In this document: positions 25,187 through 33,770 of the stretch, one piece after another | How the letters are laid out: every line of letters begins with the position of its first letter | Numbering within the stretch: the first letter of the stretch is position 1 | Assembly (NCBI GenBank): GCA_947646295.1 | Contig: CANSGE010000002.1 | Location: forward strand, 1 to 35,083 | Reading direction: 5' to 3' | From: an uncultured Bacteroidales bacterium | Lineage (GTDB): Bacteria > Bacteroidota > Bacteroidia > Bacteroidales > Muribaculaceae | Length of the DNA: 35,083 nucleotides | Notes under the pieces: model-generated | Told to the model about the DNA's origin: nothing | The model's database searches: none | What the model saw: the letters and a program-made list of their open reading frames with translations, nothing else | Translations under genes and position numbers: made by a program

Positions 25187-26782
25187 ATGAAACATTCATT
25201 TCTTTCAATGCTCGGCGCAGCTGCCATCCTCGGTGGCGCTACCTCATGCAGCCAGCAGATCGACGGCCCCGCAATCTCATCCGACGGCCTCACAACAATC
25301 AGCGTAAACATCCCCCTGAGCGACGGCACATCCCGCGCCGTGCCTGAAATCCCCGAAGGCTACACCCTCCGATGCATCATGCAGCTCGTCGACGCCAATG
25401 GAAATCCCATCGCCGACAGCCGCGAAGTAAAAGCTGTGGAAGCCGGCAGCGAAAATGTCGACTTCACATTCATCGCTCCCGCCGACGGCTACCAGGGTGC
25501 TATGTTCTGGGCCGACTATGTAAAGAGCATCGACGCCGATTACATCTACACAACCACTGACCTCAAGTCAATCGGCTACAATACCACCAACGCAGCCGAC
25601 GCTTTCAACAACGAGGCAGCCGACGCTTTCTATGGCTATATGCTCGCCGGCAACAAGAGCATCGCCCTCACACGTCCCTTCACCCGCATTACTTTCAAAA
25701 ACGCCGATGCTGAATATGCATCTTACACCACTGTGAAAGTGACCGACATGGCCGCTCCTACATCATTCAACGTGATGACCGGCAATACTGACGGTTACGC
25801 CACCGACCTCGCAAGCAATGAGCTTACCATCGGGCAAGACGGCACATGGTTCAGCGCTTACCTCTTCGTAGGCAACAACGCTGGCGCAAACCTCGGCGAA
25901 GGCAACGACATCGCTGTGGCACTCGGCGGCGCTACTTCGACATCCGTGACCATCAGCGGTGCCGATATCCCCCTCACCCGCAACTATGACATCACCGCCA
26001 TGATCAGCGCCACCCCCGGCGACGTCACCAACGTGACCGTAACATTCCCCGGCGGTATGGTCGACCCCAACGCTCCCCGCGACATCGCTCTCGGTGACTT
26101 CGTGAACGCCGACGGTACATACTCCGCAACATACGACGCCGCCAAAGCCGTAGCTATCGTATACGCTCTCGGCAATGGCGCCACTGAAAGCGGCAAAACA
26201 GTGGCTGCTTACGCTTTCGCACTCGAAAACGCCGGCCGCAAACTCGTGGATCAGGACAAAAATCTCGTAGCTTTCGCCGGTACTGAAGCCATCTCGGCAG
26301 AAACATTCGCCGATCCCGTGGCTGGTCCCGCTGAATGGCTCGCCTTTGAAACTATCGCCGGCGACAACAATAACATGGTGACCACACTCGCTACCTGGGC
26401 GCAGGCTCATCCTCTCACCGGCAGCAACCTCTCGGCCTGGTACGTAGGTTCGGCTTGGCAGATGGCTAACCTCGTGGGTGTGCTCTTCAACGGCGGCGAA
26501 TGGACTGTTAAAAACGGTAGCAAGCTCGAATATGACTTCCCCGCACGCGTAACAGCAGTTTACGATGCATTCTACACAGCTGTCCCCGATGGCCAGTTCA
26601 CACACAACGGCACGGTAGCCAACTTCCTCTCTTCTTCTCTCGGCGTAGCTCAGACTGACAATGGTGCTGAAGGCAAGATCGCCTGCGTGCAGGTCGACGA
26701 TGCAAACCACACTTTCGGTATCCTCGTCTCGGGTCTTTCAGGCACTTGCGCCATCCGCCCCGTACTTACAATCTACAAATAA
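25187..26782 (+). CDS. Fimbrillin-like lipoprotein with a C-terminal lectin-like domain
   Basis: A 531-aa protein with a lipoprotein signal (GATSC, Cys21). The N-terminal half repeats the DUF6562 pattern of its neighbour (YQGAMFWADYVKSIDADYIY, TTDLKSIGYN, EAADAFYGYMLAGN), followed by a second Ig-like beta domain to about residue 290. The C-terminal ~210 residues read like the DUF1566/lectin-fold domain of pilus-tip adhesins: GKTVAAYAFALENAG, a WYVGSAWQMANLVGVLFNGG strand-helix block, FLSSSLGV, and a last strand CAIRPVLTIYK in the RPVLxF position. This suggests a stalk domain carrying a ligand-binding tip. It lies 28 nt after the preceding gene and is followed by a GC-rich hairpin that closes the trio. 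The ligand is unknown; the locus suggests the PUL substrate. Confidence 0.7.
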   Translation: MKHSFLSMLGAAAILGGATSCSQQIDGPAISSDGLTTISVNIPLSDGTSRAVPEIPEGYTLRCIMQLVDANGNPIADSREVKAVEAGSENVDFTFIAPADGYQGAMFWADYVKSIDADYIYTTTDLKSIGYNTTNAADAFNNEAADAFYGYMLAGNKSIALTRPFTRITFKNADAEYASYTTVKVTDMAAPTSFNVMTGNTDGYATDLASNELTIGQDGTWFSAYLFVGNNAGANLGEGNDIAVALGGATSTSVTISGADIPLTRNYDITAMISATPGDVTNVTVTFPGGMVDPNAPRDIALGDFVNADGTYSATYDAAKAVAIVYALGNGATESGKTVAAYAFALENAGRKLVDQDKNLVAFAGTEAISAETFADPVAGPAEWLAFETIAGDNNNMVTTLATWAQAHPLTGSNLSAWYVGSAWQMANLVGVLFNGGEWTVKNGSKLEYDFPARVTAVYDAFYTAVPDGQFTHNGTVANFLSSSLGVAQTDNGAEGKIACVQVDDANHTFGILVSGLSGTCAIRPVLTIYK

Positions 26783-26798
26783 GACTTATCAATTCCGG

Positions 26799-26832
26799 GA
26801 GGCTCCCCGGACCGCGGGGAGCCTCTCTTATA
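26799..26832 (+). terminator. GC-rich hairpin after the fimbria-like trio
   Basis: GAGGCTCCCCG (26799-26809) pairs perfectly with CGGGGAGCCTC (26815-26825) across a 5-nt loop. It is followed only by TCTTATA, a weak T-tract, and lies 27 nt before the lyase 3 start. It probably gives partial termination or 3'-end protection, with read-through into lyase 3, since I see no new -7 element. Confidence 0.65.
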
Positions 26833-26851
26833 AAAATACTCCATCTTTATC

Positions 26852-29356
26852 ATGTTGAATATCAGGCATATACACTCCATACTCGCGGCTCTTGCGATTT
26901 CTTTGGCCGCCTGCTCCGACGACACGCCCGTGCTACCCGACGAGCCCGTCACTCCCGAGCCCATGCCCGGCGACGAATTGCTCTACCACGACTATGTACG
27001 TGCCGATCTCTACCCCAAACTCAACAACGAGGTGTACCTCAACCCGCCGCCACTGCTCCTCCCTACCACGTGGCGCGGCGACTCCCTGGTGCAGTTTGAG
27101 GTCTCGGGAGATGCCGATTTCAGCAAAAACATCTTCATCAGCGAAGCCCGTCCCTGGTCGATGGCCTCACCACATAAGCGTCTTGAGCCCGGCCGCTGGT
27201 ACTGGCGCTACCGCAATATCGCCACCGATGGTACAGAAGGCCCATGGAGCGATGCCGTACCATTTGACGTTCCGGCCGATGCACCGGAGTTCGTCACCCC
27301 AACCATCGACGATTTCAACGCCGGTCTCCCCACCGGACACCCACGCCTCGACATATATATAAAGGACAATCTCGATGCCGCCCGCAGCAGCATCTCCGCC
27401 CACCCCGAATACAAGGCCATGATACAGCGTGCAAACGCCGCTGTGGCAGTCGATTTCTCTGATATTGCATCATATTACAACTCCAAAAACGGCACCGAGA
27501 CGCTTACTTACTCGGTATTGCATCTCTATACCGCCTGGATTCTGACTCAGAATGAGCAGTACGCAGCCAAGATGATGGAAATACTGGATATCATGATCCA
27601 GCGGCCGGCCACCGACGATGAGCTTTTCAAAGCCGACACAAACTTCCAGCCCATCAACATCGCACAGGCATACGCCCGCATCTACGACAGCCTCTTCGAC
27701 CGTCTCACACAAGGCCAGCGCGCGGCAGCCGAAAATCTCATGATACGCATCGTGCGTCGCCTCTTCAAAGCACAGTCCACCCAGGATGGCAACCTCTACG
27801 ACAGTCACTTCTGGCAGCACAACATGCTCGGAGTCTTCCAGTGCGCCTACATGCTGCACGATAAGCTTCCCTACCGCGACGAATGCCTCCGGGCGCTCGA
27901 CTATTACTATGAGCTGTGGTGCACTCGCGCTCCAGGCTCCGGCTACAACCGCGACGGAGTGTGGCACAACAGTGCCGCCTACTTCGACGCCAATATGGAC
28001 ACGCTCCATCTGATGCCTCTTCTCCTTTCTTACATCACCGGCTTCGATTTCCTCACACATCCGTGGTATCAGAATGCCGGCAAATCCATCCCCTACACAT
28101 GGCCCACCGGCTCCAAGAGCTGCGGGTTCGGCGACAACGCCGACGACGGCACACCATCACGCCTGCGCGCAGCAATGGCCGACTTCCTTGCCCGTCATAC
28201 CGGCGACGAATACGCCGGATGGTACGCCTATCAAAATGCTTCTCTGGTGCGGGCCGATTTCATATTCCGCCTCGACCGCATGGTCAACGGCTATGCTTAC
28301 TCAACAGCCATGCCCGACGACATCGCCAAACTCATATGGTACAAGGACACCGGCGAAGCCGTGATGCACAGCGACCTCTCCGACACCGACAATGACTTGG
28401 CCGTATCCTTCAAATCAAGTCGCTTCGGCTGCACACAGCATACTTACGCCAATCAGAACGCCTTCAATATCCTCTACCGCGGCCGCGAGGTATTCCGCAA
28501 CACCGGACACTACTTCCAATATGCATCGCCCCATCATATCATGGACTATCGTCACAGCCGCGCACACAATACCATCCTCGTCGATGGCATCGGCCAGGCT
28601 TTCGCGCCCGAAGCATACGGCAACATCGTCCGCGGCCTCGAATCCGACAATATCACCTACATCATGGGCGACGCCTCACACGCCTATACCGACAGCTGCT
28701 ACCTGCAGGTATGGATCAACAATTTCAAAACCGCAGGCCTCACCCAAAGCCGCGAAAACGGCTTCGGCACCACGCCCCTCTCCCGCTATCAGCGCCATGT
28801 GCTCATGCTCGGAAGCGAATTAGTGGTGATATACGACGATATCGAGACGTCATCACCAGCAGCAATCAACTGGCTGCTCAACAACCGCGAGGAGTTCTAC
28901 GTCGGCTCTGACGGCTCGACTTTCACCGTCGAAAACACCGAAAAGCGCTTTGCCGCCGACGGCCGCCTGCTCTCGTCCGTACCCTTCACCCCCTCATTCA
29001 GCACCGATTTCTACTATCCCACTCCGTCCAAACTCGAATATCCCGACCACTGGCACTATATGGCCACCACTGACCGCCGTCAGACCTTCCGCTTCCTCTT
29101 CGTGCTCAAGGTACGTGACCTCGACGAAGCTCCGGCCGTCATCGAGCCTGACGCATCCGGTGTGATCAGTATCGACGGATGGACTATCGCCGCCGGACTC
29201 GACGACAACACTCCCTCTCTCGAAATCGCTAACTCCGACCTTGGAGCCACATTCTCTCTCACGCCCTCTTCCGCTCGCGTACACGACCGTGTCGGCGGCC
29301 TCGCATCTGACCTTGAAACTAAAGATTACTTGCCAAAACATACCCGATCAAACTAA
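26852..29356 (+). CDS. Heparinase II/III-like polysaccharide lyase 3, surface lipoprotein
   Basis: An 834-aa, more divergent paralogue of lyases 1 and 2. The signal ends SLAAC (Cys21) and is followed by SDDTP, an acidic Bacteroidales surface-export type sequence, so unlike the other two it is probably displayed outside the cell. It keeps the FN3-like N-domain (GRWYWRYRNIATDG...WSDAVPFDV), a helical part with SHFWQHN and DGVWHNSAAYF, and the beta-sandwich with CTQHTYANQNAF (His530), NTGHYFQY and RAHNTILVDGIGQ. The first residues of the mature protein are a Pro/Glu linker. An outward-facing endo-acting lyase would make the first cuts before SusCD import (inference). Its stop is 2 nt before the PL8-like gene. 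Confidence 0.87.
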   Translation: MLNIRHIHSILAALAISLAACSDDTPVLPDEPVTPEPMPGDELLYHDYVRADLYPKLNNEVYLNPPPLLLPTTWRGDSLVQFEVSGDADFSKNIFISEARPWSMASPHKRLEPGRWYWRYRNIATDGTEGPWSDAVPFDVPADAPEFVTPTIDDFNAGLPTGHPRLDIYIKDNLDAARSSISAHPEYKAMIQRANAAVAVDFSDIASYYNSKNGTETLTYSVLHLYTAWILTQNEQYAAKMMEILDIMIQRPATDDELFKADTNFQPINIAQAYARIYDSLFDRLTQGQRAAAENLMIRIVRRLFKAQSTQDGNLYDSHFWQHNMLGVFQCAYMLHDKLPYRDECLRALDYYYELWCTRAPGSGYNRDGVWHNSAAYFDANMDTLHLMPLLLSYITGFDFLTHPWYQNAGKSIPYTWPTGSKSCGFGDNADDGTPSRLRAAMADFLARHTGDEYAGWYAYQNASLVRADFIFRLDRMVNGYAYSTAMPDDIAKLIWYKDTGEAVMHSDLSDTDNDLAVSFKSSRFGCTQHTYANQNAFNILYRGREVFRNTGHYFQYASPHHIMDYRHSRAHNTILVDGIGQAFAPEAYGNIVRGLESDNITYIMGDASHAYTDSCYLQVWINNFKTAGLTQSRENGFGTTPLSRYQRHVLMLGSELVVIYDDIETSSPAAINWLLNNREEFYVGSDGSTFTVENTEKRFAADGRLLSSVPFTPSFSTDFYYPTPSKLEYPDHWHYMATTDRRQTFRFLFVLKVRDLDEAPAVIEPDASGVISIDGWTIAAGLDDNTPSLEIANSDLGATFSLTPSSARVHDRVGGLASDLETKDYLPKHTRSN

Positions 29357-29358
29357 TC

Positions 29359-32300
29359 ATGAAACTGAAATTTCTTGCATTGCTCCTCTGCCTGTGCACA
29401 TTTGGCCGGATGCATGCCGAGGAAAAAATATTCGCCGACTATTTCGATATCCCCGTCGGCAGTCCGGAAGGCACCGAAGTGACAGGACGTATCAACCTCG
29501 AGCGCAACAAGGACGTGGCCACCAATCCCGTACCCAAATCGTACAACTTCGAGATTATCCGCCAGAAAGAGGGACAGGATTATTTCGCCATTGACACCGA
29601 ATTTGACTCGGCAGGTCACATTTTCGGCGTGATTTACGTCAAAGACGGTGTCACACTCCCCGCCGACCGCGCCAAATACACTATCACCGTTTCACTCAAC
29701 GACGGTAAAAAACGTATCCAGAAATTTCCTGTCAAAATCAATGCCGTCAAGGAAACTCTCTGGCAGACGCTGTACGACCGCTACGTGCCACAGGTGATCA
29801 AAAATCCGCGCATGTACGGCAAAAAGAAGCTTTCCGACGACGAAGTCGCAGCTGCCATCGCCGATCTCAAAGGCAACAATTACCGTTTCAGCGACGAAGT
29901 ATGCTACACAAAACATCCCTCGGAATACCCCGGCCGACTCGATGAGATCGATCACTGGAAGGGTGGCACCATCGACTATGACTTCATGCGTGTGTGCGAC
30001 CGCATCGGCCAGCTCGGTTACGCCTATGTGATGTCGCCCGTCTACGGACCCGAAGGCGATCCCGCCAAACACGCCGAACTCCGTGACGTCATCGTCGAGG
30101 CCATACTCGCATACACCGACGTATTCCCCATCGCGGGCACCGACATGCTCATCGACGGCAAGCCCATCGGCACATGCACCGGCGACGGCTTCAGCCTCCT
30201 GCAGAAATACAATCTCGCCGGACATGAGATACCCACTCACCAGTGGACTCTCACCGACCCTCTGATGGTACCCGTGCTGCACCTCATGCCCGACATCCTC
30301 GACGGCATATCGCAAGGCGACGAAAAGATGAAACGCCTCCACGAAGCCCTCACCCGCTACCTGCAGGTATTCACATCCATCGTCGAAAGTCGCCGCGCCA
30401 TCGATAATCCCAAGGAACGCTGGGGACTCATCTCTGATCCCAATTATTCCGCCGGCGCCTGGACCGATGCCAACCTCGGTCACCGCTCACGCACCATGCT
30501 CGCCCTCCCCATCATCTGGGCCGACTACAACCGCCCCATGACATACGTACAGTACTGGTATGAGGATTTCTACCCCGAAAAGCCTTACGAAGGATTCAAT
30601 TACGCACATGGCTGGAGCCCTCACGGTGTGGTAGCCGACGTCGCCCACAGGATGACCATGAGCAACATCCCGGCCCATCACTATGCACAGTCCGGCTACC
30701 AGCCCGACGGCACTATCTCTCACCACGTGGCCAACGGCACCGACGCTGCGATGGCGGCCTACGGCTTCGAGTGGCTCACCGACCTCAATACCGGCTTCAA
30801 TTACTTCAAGAACACTCCCTTCGAGGTGCCCGGCGAAAATCTTGAATTTGAGCTTGACCGCATGCTCGACATCTACCCCATATTTTTCTATAAACAAGGC
30901 ATGGACAACCTCATCTCAGGTCGCTCATTCCTGCAGGATCCCACTCAATTCGTGCTACGCACCTATACCAAGGGCGCATCTTCACTCCTCAAGGCCGTGA
31001 GCAAGCGCAGCAAGCTCCAGCGCGCCGATTCGCTCCGTGCCATGGTCAAGAGTCTCAAGGCCAACACCCACGAGATGACGGCCACAGTGCCCTTCTGGGT
31101 CAACGAATACATCGTGCACCGTCAGGGCAACGAGGATGGCAAACAGCCATTCTTCGTATCGCTGAAACTCAAATCCGAACGCACCGTAGGCGCTGAAGAC
31201 TTCGATAAAAAAGTCCGCAAATCATGGCACATGGGCTACGGCATCATGCAGACCAAAGTCACCGGCCACGAATACGACGTACCCGTCCTCGCTCAGTTTG
31301 ACTGGCACGCTCTGCCCGGTCTCACCGAGGAATGGCGCTCTGATCCCCTCCCCCTCAAAGGCGGCGCCCAGGCATCAAAGCCCGGCGCCAATAAGATTGC
31401 CGGCGTCTTGGCCGACGGCACTGTAGGTATGGCCATCTATCACCACCTCACAAAGGAAAAATATAGCTCAGCCCAGGCTTTCAAGAGCTACGGTTTCGTA
31501 GGCGAGCATGCCATCTCGCAAGGCTCTGCCATCAGCCGTCATCGTCAGGGCACAGGTGAGAATATCACCACTTTCATCGAGCAGGGCGCTCTCTCATCGC
31601 CCCTCACGATCTGCGTCGACGGCAAGACCACAGTCATCCCCGCCGGCAGCTCCGAAAATCTCACTTTCACGTCATGCGCCCCCATGTGGATGCATATCGG
31701 CGAAAGAGGTTATGTCGTCATTCCCGACGGCTCGGCCACTCTCCGCGTAGCCACCGGCGACCATATCAATGTCACCGACCCCGCTTATAAATTCAAAGGC
31801 AAACGCGGCCCCGGCTTTATCCTTGCGCTTGATCACGGTGTAAATCCTGCCGCAGGCACCGACTCATACACCTATGCCGTGCTCCCCAACGCCACAGCAG
31901 AGCAGATGCCCGCACTGGCAGCCGACTTCGCCGCCGACTTCACTTTCGCCCGCGACGGCTCCAACGCCCACGCTCTCTCGTCGGCCAAGAATGGTCTGCA
32001 CCAGTTCGCTTTCTTCGCTCCGTCGTCCATCGAGACCGGTGGTCTGAAAGCCTCCGCCGACGCTCCCGCCCAGCTTATGCTCCGCGAGACTCCCGACGCC
32101 TACATTCTCGCAGCCGGAAACCCCGCACCCGACGACAAGAACAAGACCCGGCTCACTTTCACCCTCTCAAAACGCCTCCCCGCCGGCACTTATTCCTACC
32201 GCGTAGGTGGCATTTATCCCCTCGATGGCGAGACTGTCACCGTGGCCGATGAGGGCAAAGGCTCCCGCATCACCGTTGAGCTCCCCGACTTCCGCGACGA

Positions 32301-32370
32301 AGAAAAATACAACTATCAGACCGAACTCTACAACGCCGTTCCGGTGGTAATCACTATCCCTAAGAAATAA
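29359..32370 (+). CDS. PL8-like polysaccharide lyase (chondroitinase/hyaluronidase type)
   Basis: A 1003-aa secreted protein (signal ends GRMHA) with the PL8 layout: an N-terminal beta domain (about 22-130), an alpha-toroid (about 130-490) with NLGHRSRTMLALP, NYAHGWSPHGVVADVAHR and QPDGTISHH, then a super-sandwich from about 560, including WHALPGLTEEW (the PGTT-like turn of chondroitinases), QGSAISRHRQG and a C-terminal region ending VVITIPKK. His455/456 and Tyr468 are the likely acid/base residues, but their spacing (12-13) is wider than the His-Tyr spacing I recall for chondroitinase AC (9) or ABC (7). Characterised relatives cleave chondroitin, dermatan, hyaluronan or xanthan by beta-elimination. 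It is directly between lyase 3 and sulfatase 2; its stop TAA shares the A of the sulfatase ATG. The substrate is not fixed by sequence. Confidence 0.8.
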   Translation: MKLKFLALLLCLCTFGRMHAEEKIFADYFDIPVGSPEGTEVTGRINLERNKDVATNPVPKSYNFEIIRQKEGQDYFAIDTEFDSAGHIFGVIYVKDGVTLPADRAKYTITVSLNDGKKRIQKFPVKINAVKETLWQTLYDRYVPQVIKNPRMYGKKKLSDDEVAAAIADLKGNNYRFSDEVCYTKHPSEYPGRLDEIDHWKGGTIDYDFMRVCDRIGQLGYAYVMSPVYGPEGDPAKHAELRDVIVEAILAYTDVFPIAGTDMLIDGKPIGTCTGDGFSLLQKYNLAGHEIPTHQWTLTDPLMVPVLHLMPDILDGISQGDEKMKRLHEALTRYLQVFTSIVESRRAIDNPKERWGLISDPNYSAGAWTDANLGHRSRTMLALPIIWADYNRPMTYVQYWYEDFYPEKPYEGFNYAHGWSPHGVVADVAHRMTMSNIPAHHYAQSGYQPDGTISHHVANGTDAAMAAYGFEWLTDLNTGFNYFKNTPFEVPGENLEFELDRMLDIYPIFFYKQGMDNLISGRSFLQDPTQFVLRTYTKGASSLLKAVSKRSKLQRADSLRAMVKSLKANTHEMTATVPFWVNEYIVHRQGNEDGKQPFFVSLKLKSERTVGAEDFDKKVRKSWHMGYGIMQTKVTGHEYDVPVLAQFDWHALPGLTEEWRSDPLPLKGGAQASKPGANKIAGVLADGTVGMAIYHHLTKEKYSSAQAFKSYGFVGEHAISQGSAISRHRQGTGENITTFIEQGALSSPLTICVDGKTTVIPAGSSENLTFTSCAPMWMHIGERGYVVIPDGSATLRVATGDHINVTDPAYKFKGKRGPGFILALDHGVNPAAGTDSYTYAVLPNATAEQMPALAADFAADFTFARDGSNAHALSSAKNGLHQFAFFAPSSIETGGLKASADAPAQLMLRETPDAYILAAGNPAPDDKNKTRLTFTLSKRLPAGTYSYRVGGIYPLDGETVTVADEGKGSRITVELPDFRDEEKYNYQTELYNAVPVVITIPKK

Positions 32371-33746
32371 TGAAAACCATACAATTTGCCGCTCTCACAG
32401 CCGCTATAGCTGCTCCCGCCGCAGCGCAGGCTCAATCTGCCGAACGCCCCAACATCGTCATACTTCTCACTGATGACCAAGGCTACGGCGACCTACGTTG
32501 CTACGGCAACCCCAAGGTGACGACTCCCAATATCGACCGACTCGCCTCACAAGGCACTCTGTATACTGATTTCTATGCCGGTGCCGCCGCATCTACACCC
32601 TCTCGGGCCGGGCTGCTCACCGGCCGCTACGCCGAACGCGTAGGTGTGCCCGACGTGGTCGATGATACTTCCGACAATGGTCTCAAAGCCGACGAGCTCA
32701 CTATAGCGGATTACCTCAAGCAGCACGGATACGCTACCGGCATGTTCGGCAAATGGCACCTCGGATATCAGCCCGAGTACATGCCCAACCGCCACGGCTT
32801 CACCGAATTTTATGGGCTGCCCTACTCCATGGATATGTGGCCCTTCCATCCGGCGCCCGACCATGCTTACCGTGCGCTCCCTCTCTACGAAAACGAGGAA
32901 GTGCTCGAATACAATCCTCCCGTGGATGAAATGACCACGCGCCTCACCGACCGAGCCGTCGACTTCATCCGCCGCAGCGCCGATGGCCCCTTCTTCCTCT
33001 ATCTGCCATACACACAGCCTCACGTGCCGCTGGGCGTTTCCGATAAATTCCGCGGAAAATCAGGCGAAGGACTCTATGCCGATGTGCTCATGGAAATCGA
33101 CTGGTCTGTAGGTCAGATCGTCAATGCCATTGACAGCCTCGGGATCTCCGACAATACTCTCATCCTCTTCACCTCCGACAATGGTCCCTGGCTCAGCTAC
33201 GGCGACCACGCCGGCTCCACTCTCGGCTTGCGTGAAGGCAAAGGCACAACCTTCGAGGGCGGACAGCGCGTACCTCTCGTGGCACGCATGCCCGGAACTG
33301 TACCCGCAGGCAAGACTGACACCCGCTTCTTCTCGGCCCTCGACCTCGCGCCCACTATCATAGCTATGGCCGATGCAGGCATGCCCGGCAAAAACAATAA
33401 TTTCGACGGTCAGGACGTCACCGGAATCCTCACCGGAAAGAAGGCTGCGGCTCACAAGCCCTTCTTCTTCGTATACAACGGCAAGGTCGAGGCTGTCCGC
33501 GACGGCAAATACAAGTGTGTGGCACCCCACGCTTACCGCATCGTCACCGAGCCGGGACGCGGCGGATGCCCCGGACGCCAGATCATCGACGGCGCAAGCA
33601 CCGGGCTCGCCCTTTTCGACCTCGAAAAAGATCCATACGAGAAAAACGACATTTCTGCCTCAAAACCCGAAATCACCGCACGCCTCAATGCGCTCATCGA
33701 CGGTTTCCAGAAAGAGATGGACCGCGAAATGCAGCAATACCGATAA
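32370..33746 (+). CDS. Serine-type sulfatase 2 (S1 family)
   Basis: A 458-aa secreted sulfatase. Signal peptide ends AAAQAQ. Metal-binding Asp35-Asp36 lie in ILLTDDQGYGD. The formylglycine motif is Ser75-Thr-Pro-Ser-Arg79 with the usual AGLLTGRY continuation; GKWHLG and TSDNGPW (Asp270, Asn271) complete the site. It resembles the arylsulfatase A/hexosamine-6-sulfatase branch of S1 (YGDLRCYGNP, TPNIDRLASQG, FEGGQRVPLVARMPG) and is clearly a different subgroup from sulfatase 1, so the two probably remove sulfate from different positions. Like sulfatase 1 it needs serine-to-formylglycine maturation by an enzyme encoded elsewhere. It is translationally coupled to the PL8-like gene by a TAATG overlap, and the second GH88 follows after 24 nt. 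Confidence 0.94.
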   Translation: MKTIQFAALTAAIAAPAAAQAQSAERPNIVILLTDDQGYGDLRCYGNPKVTTPNIDRLASQGTLYTDFYAGAAASTPSRAGLLTGRYAERVGVPDVVDDTSDNGLKADELTIADYLKQHGYATGMFGKWHLGYQPEYMPNRHGFTEFYGLPYSMDMWPFHPAPDHAYRALPLYENEEVLEYNPPVDEMTTRLTDRAVDFIRRSADGPFFLYLPYTQPHVPLGVSDKFRGKSGEGLYADVLMEIDWSVGQIVNAIDSLGISDNTLILFTSDNGPWLSYGDHAGSTLGLREGKGTTFEGGQRVPLVARMPGTVPAGKTDTRFFSALDLAPTIIAMADAGMPGKNNNFDGQDVTGILTGKKAAAHKPFFFVYNGKVEAVRDGKYKCVAPHAYRIVTEPGRGGCPGRQIIDGASTGLALFDLEKDPYEKNDISASKPEITARLNALIDGFQKEMDREMQQYR

Positions 33747-33770
33747 AAAATCTGATTTATCGATACAAAA

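Noticed and set aside
11734-33746. Assignment of the locus as the classical Bacteroides heparin/heparan sulfate PUL
   Set aside because: No PL13, PL15 or clear PL12 protein is recognisable, and a PL8-like lyase and fimbria-like genes are present, so I kept the substrate open.
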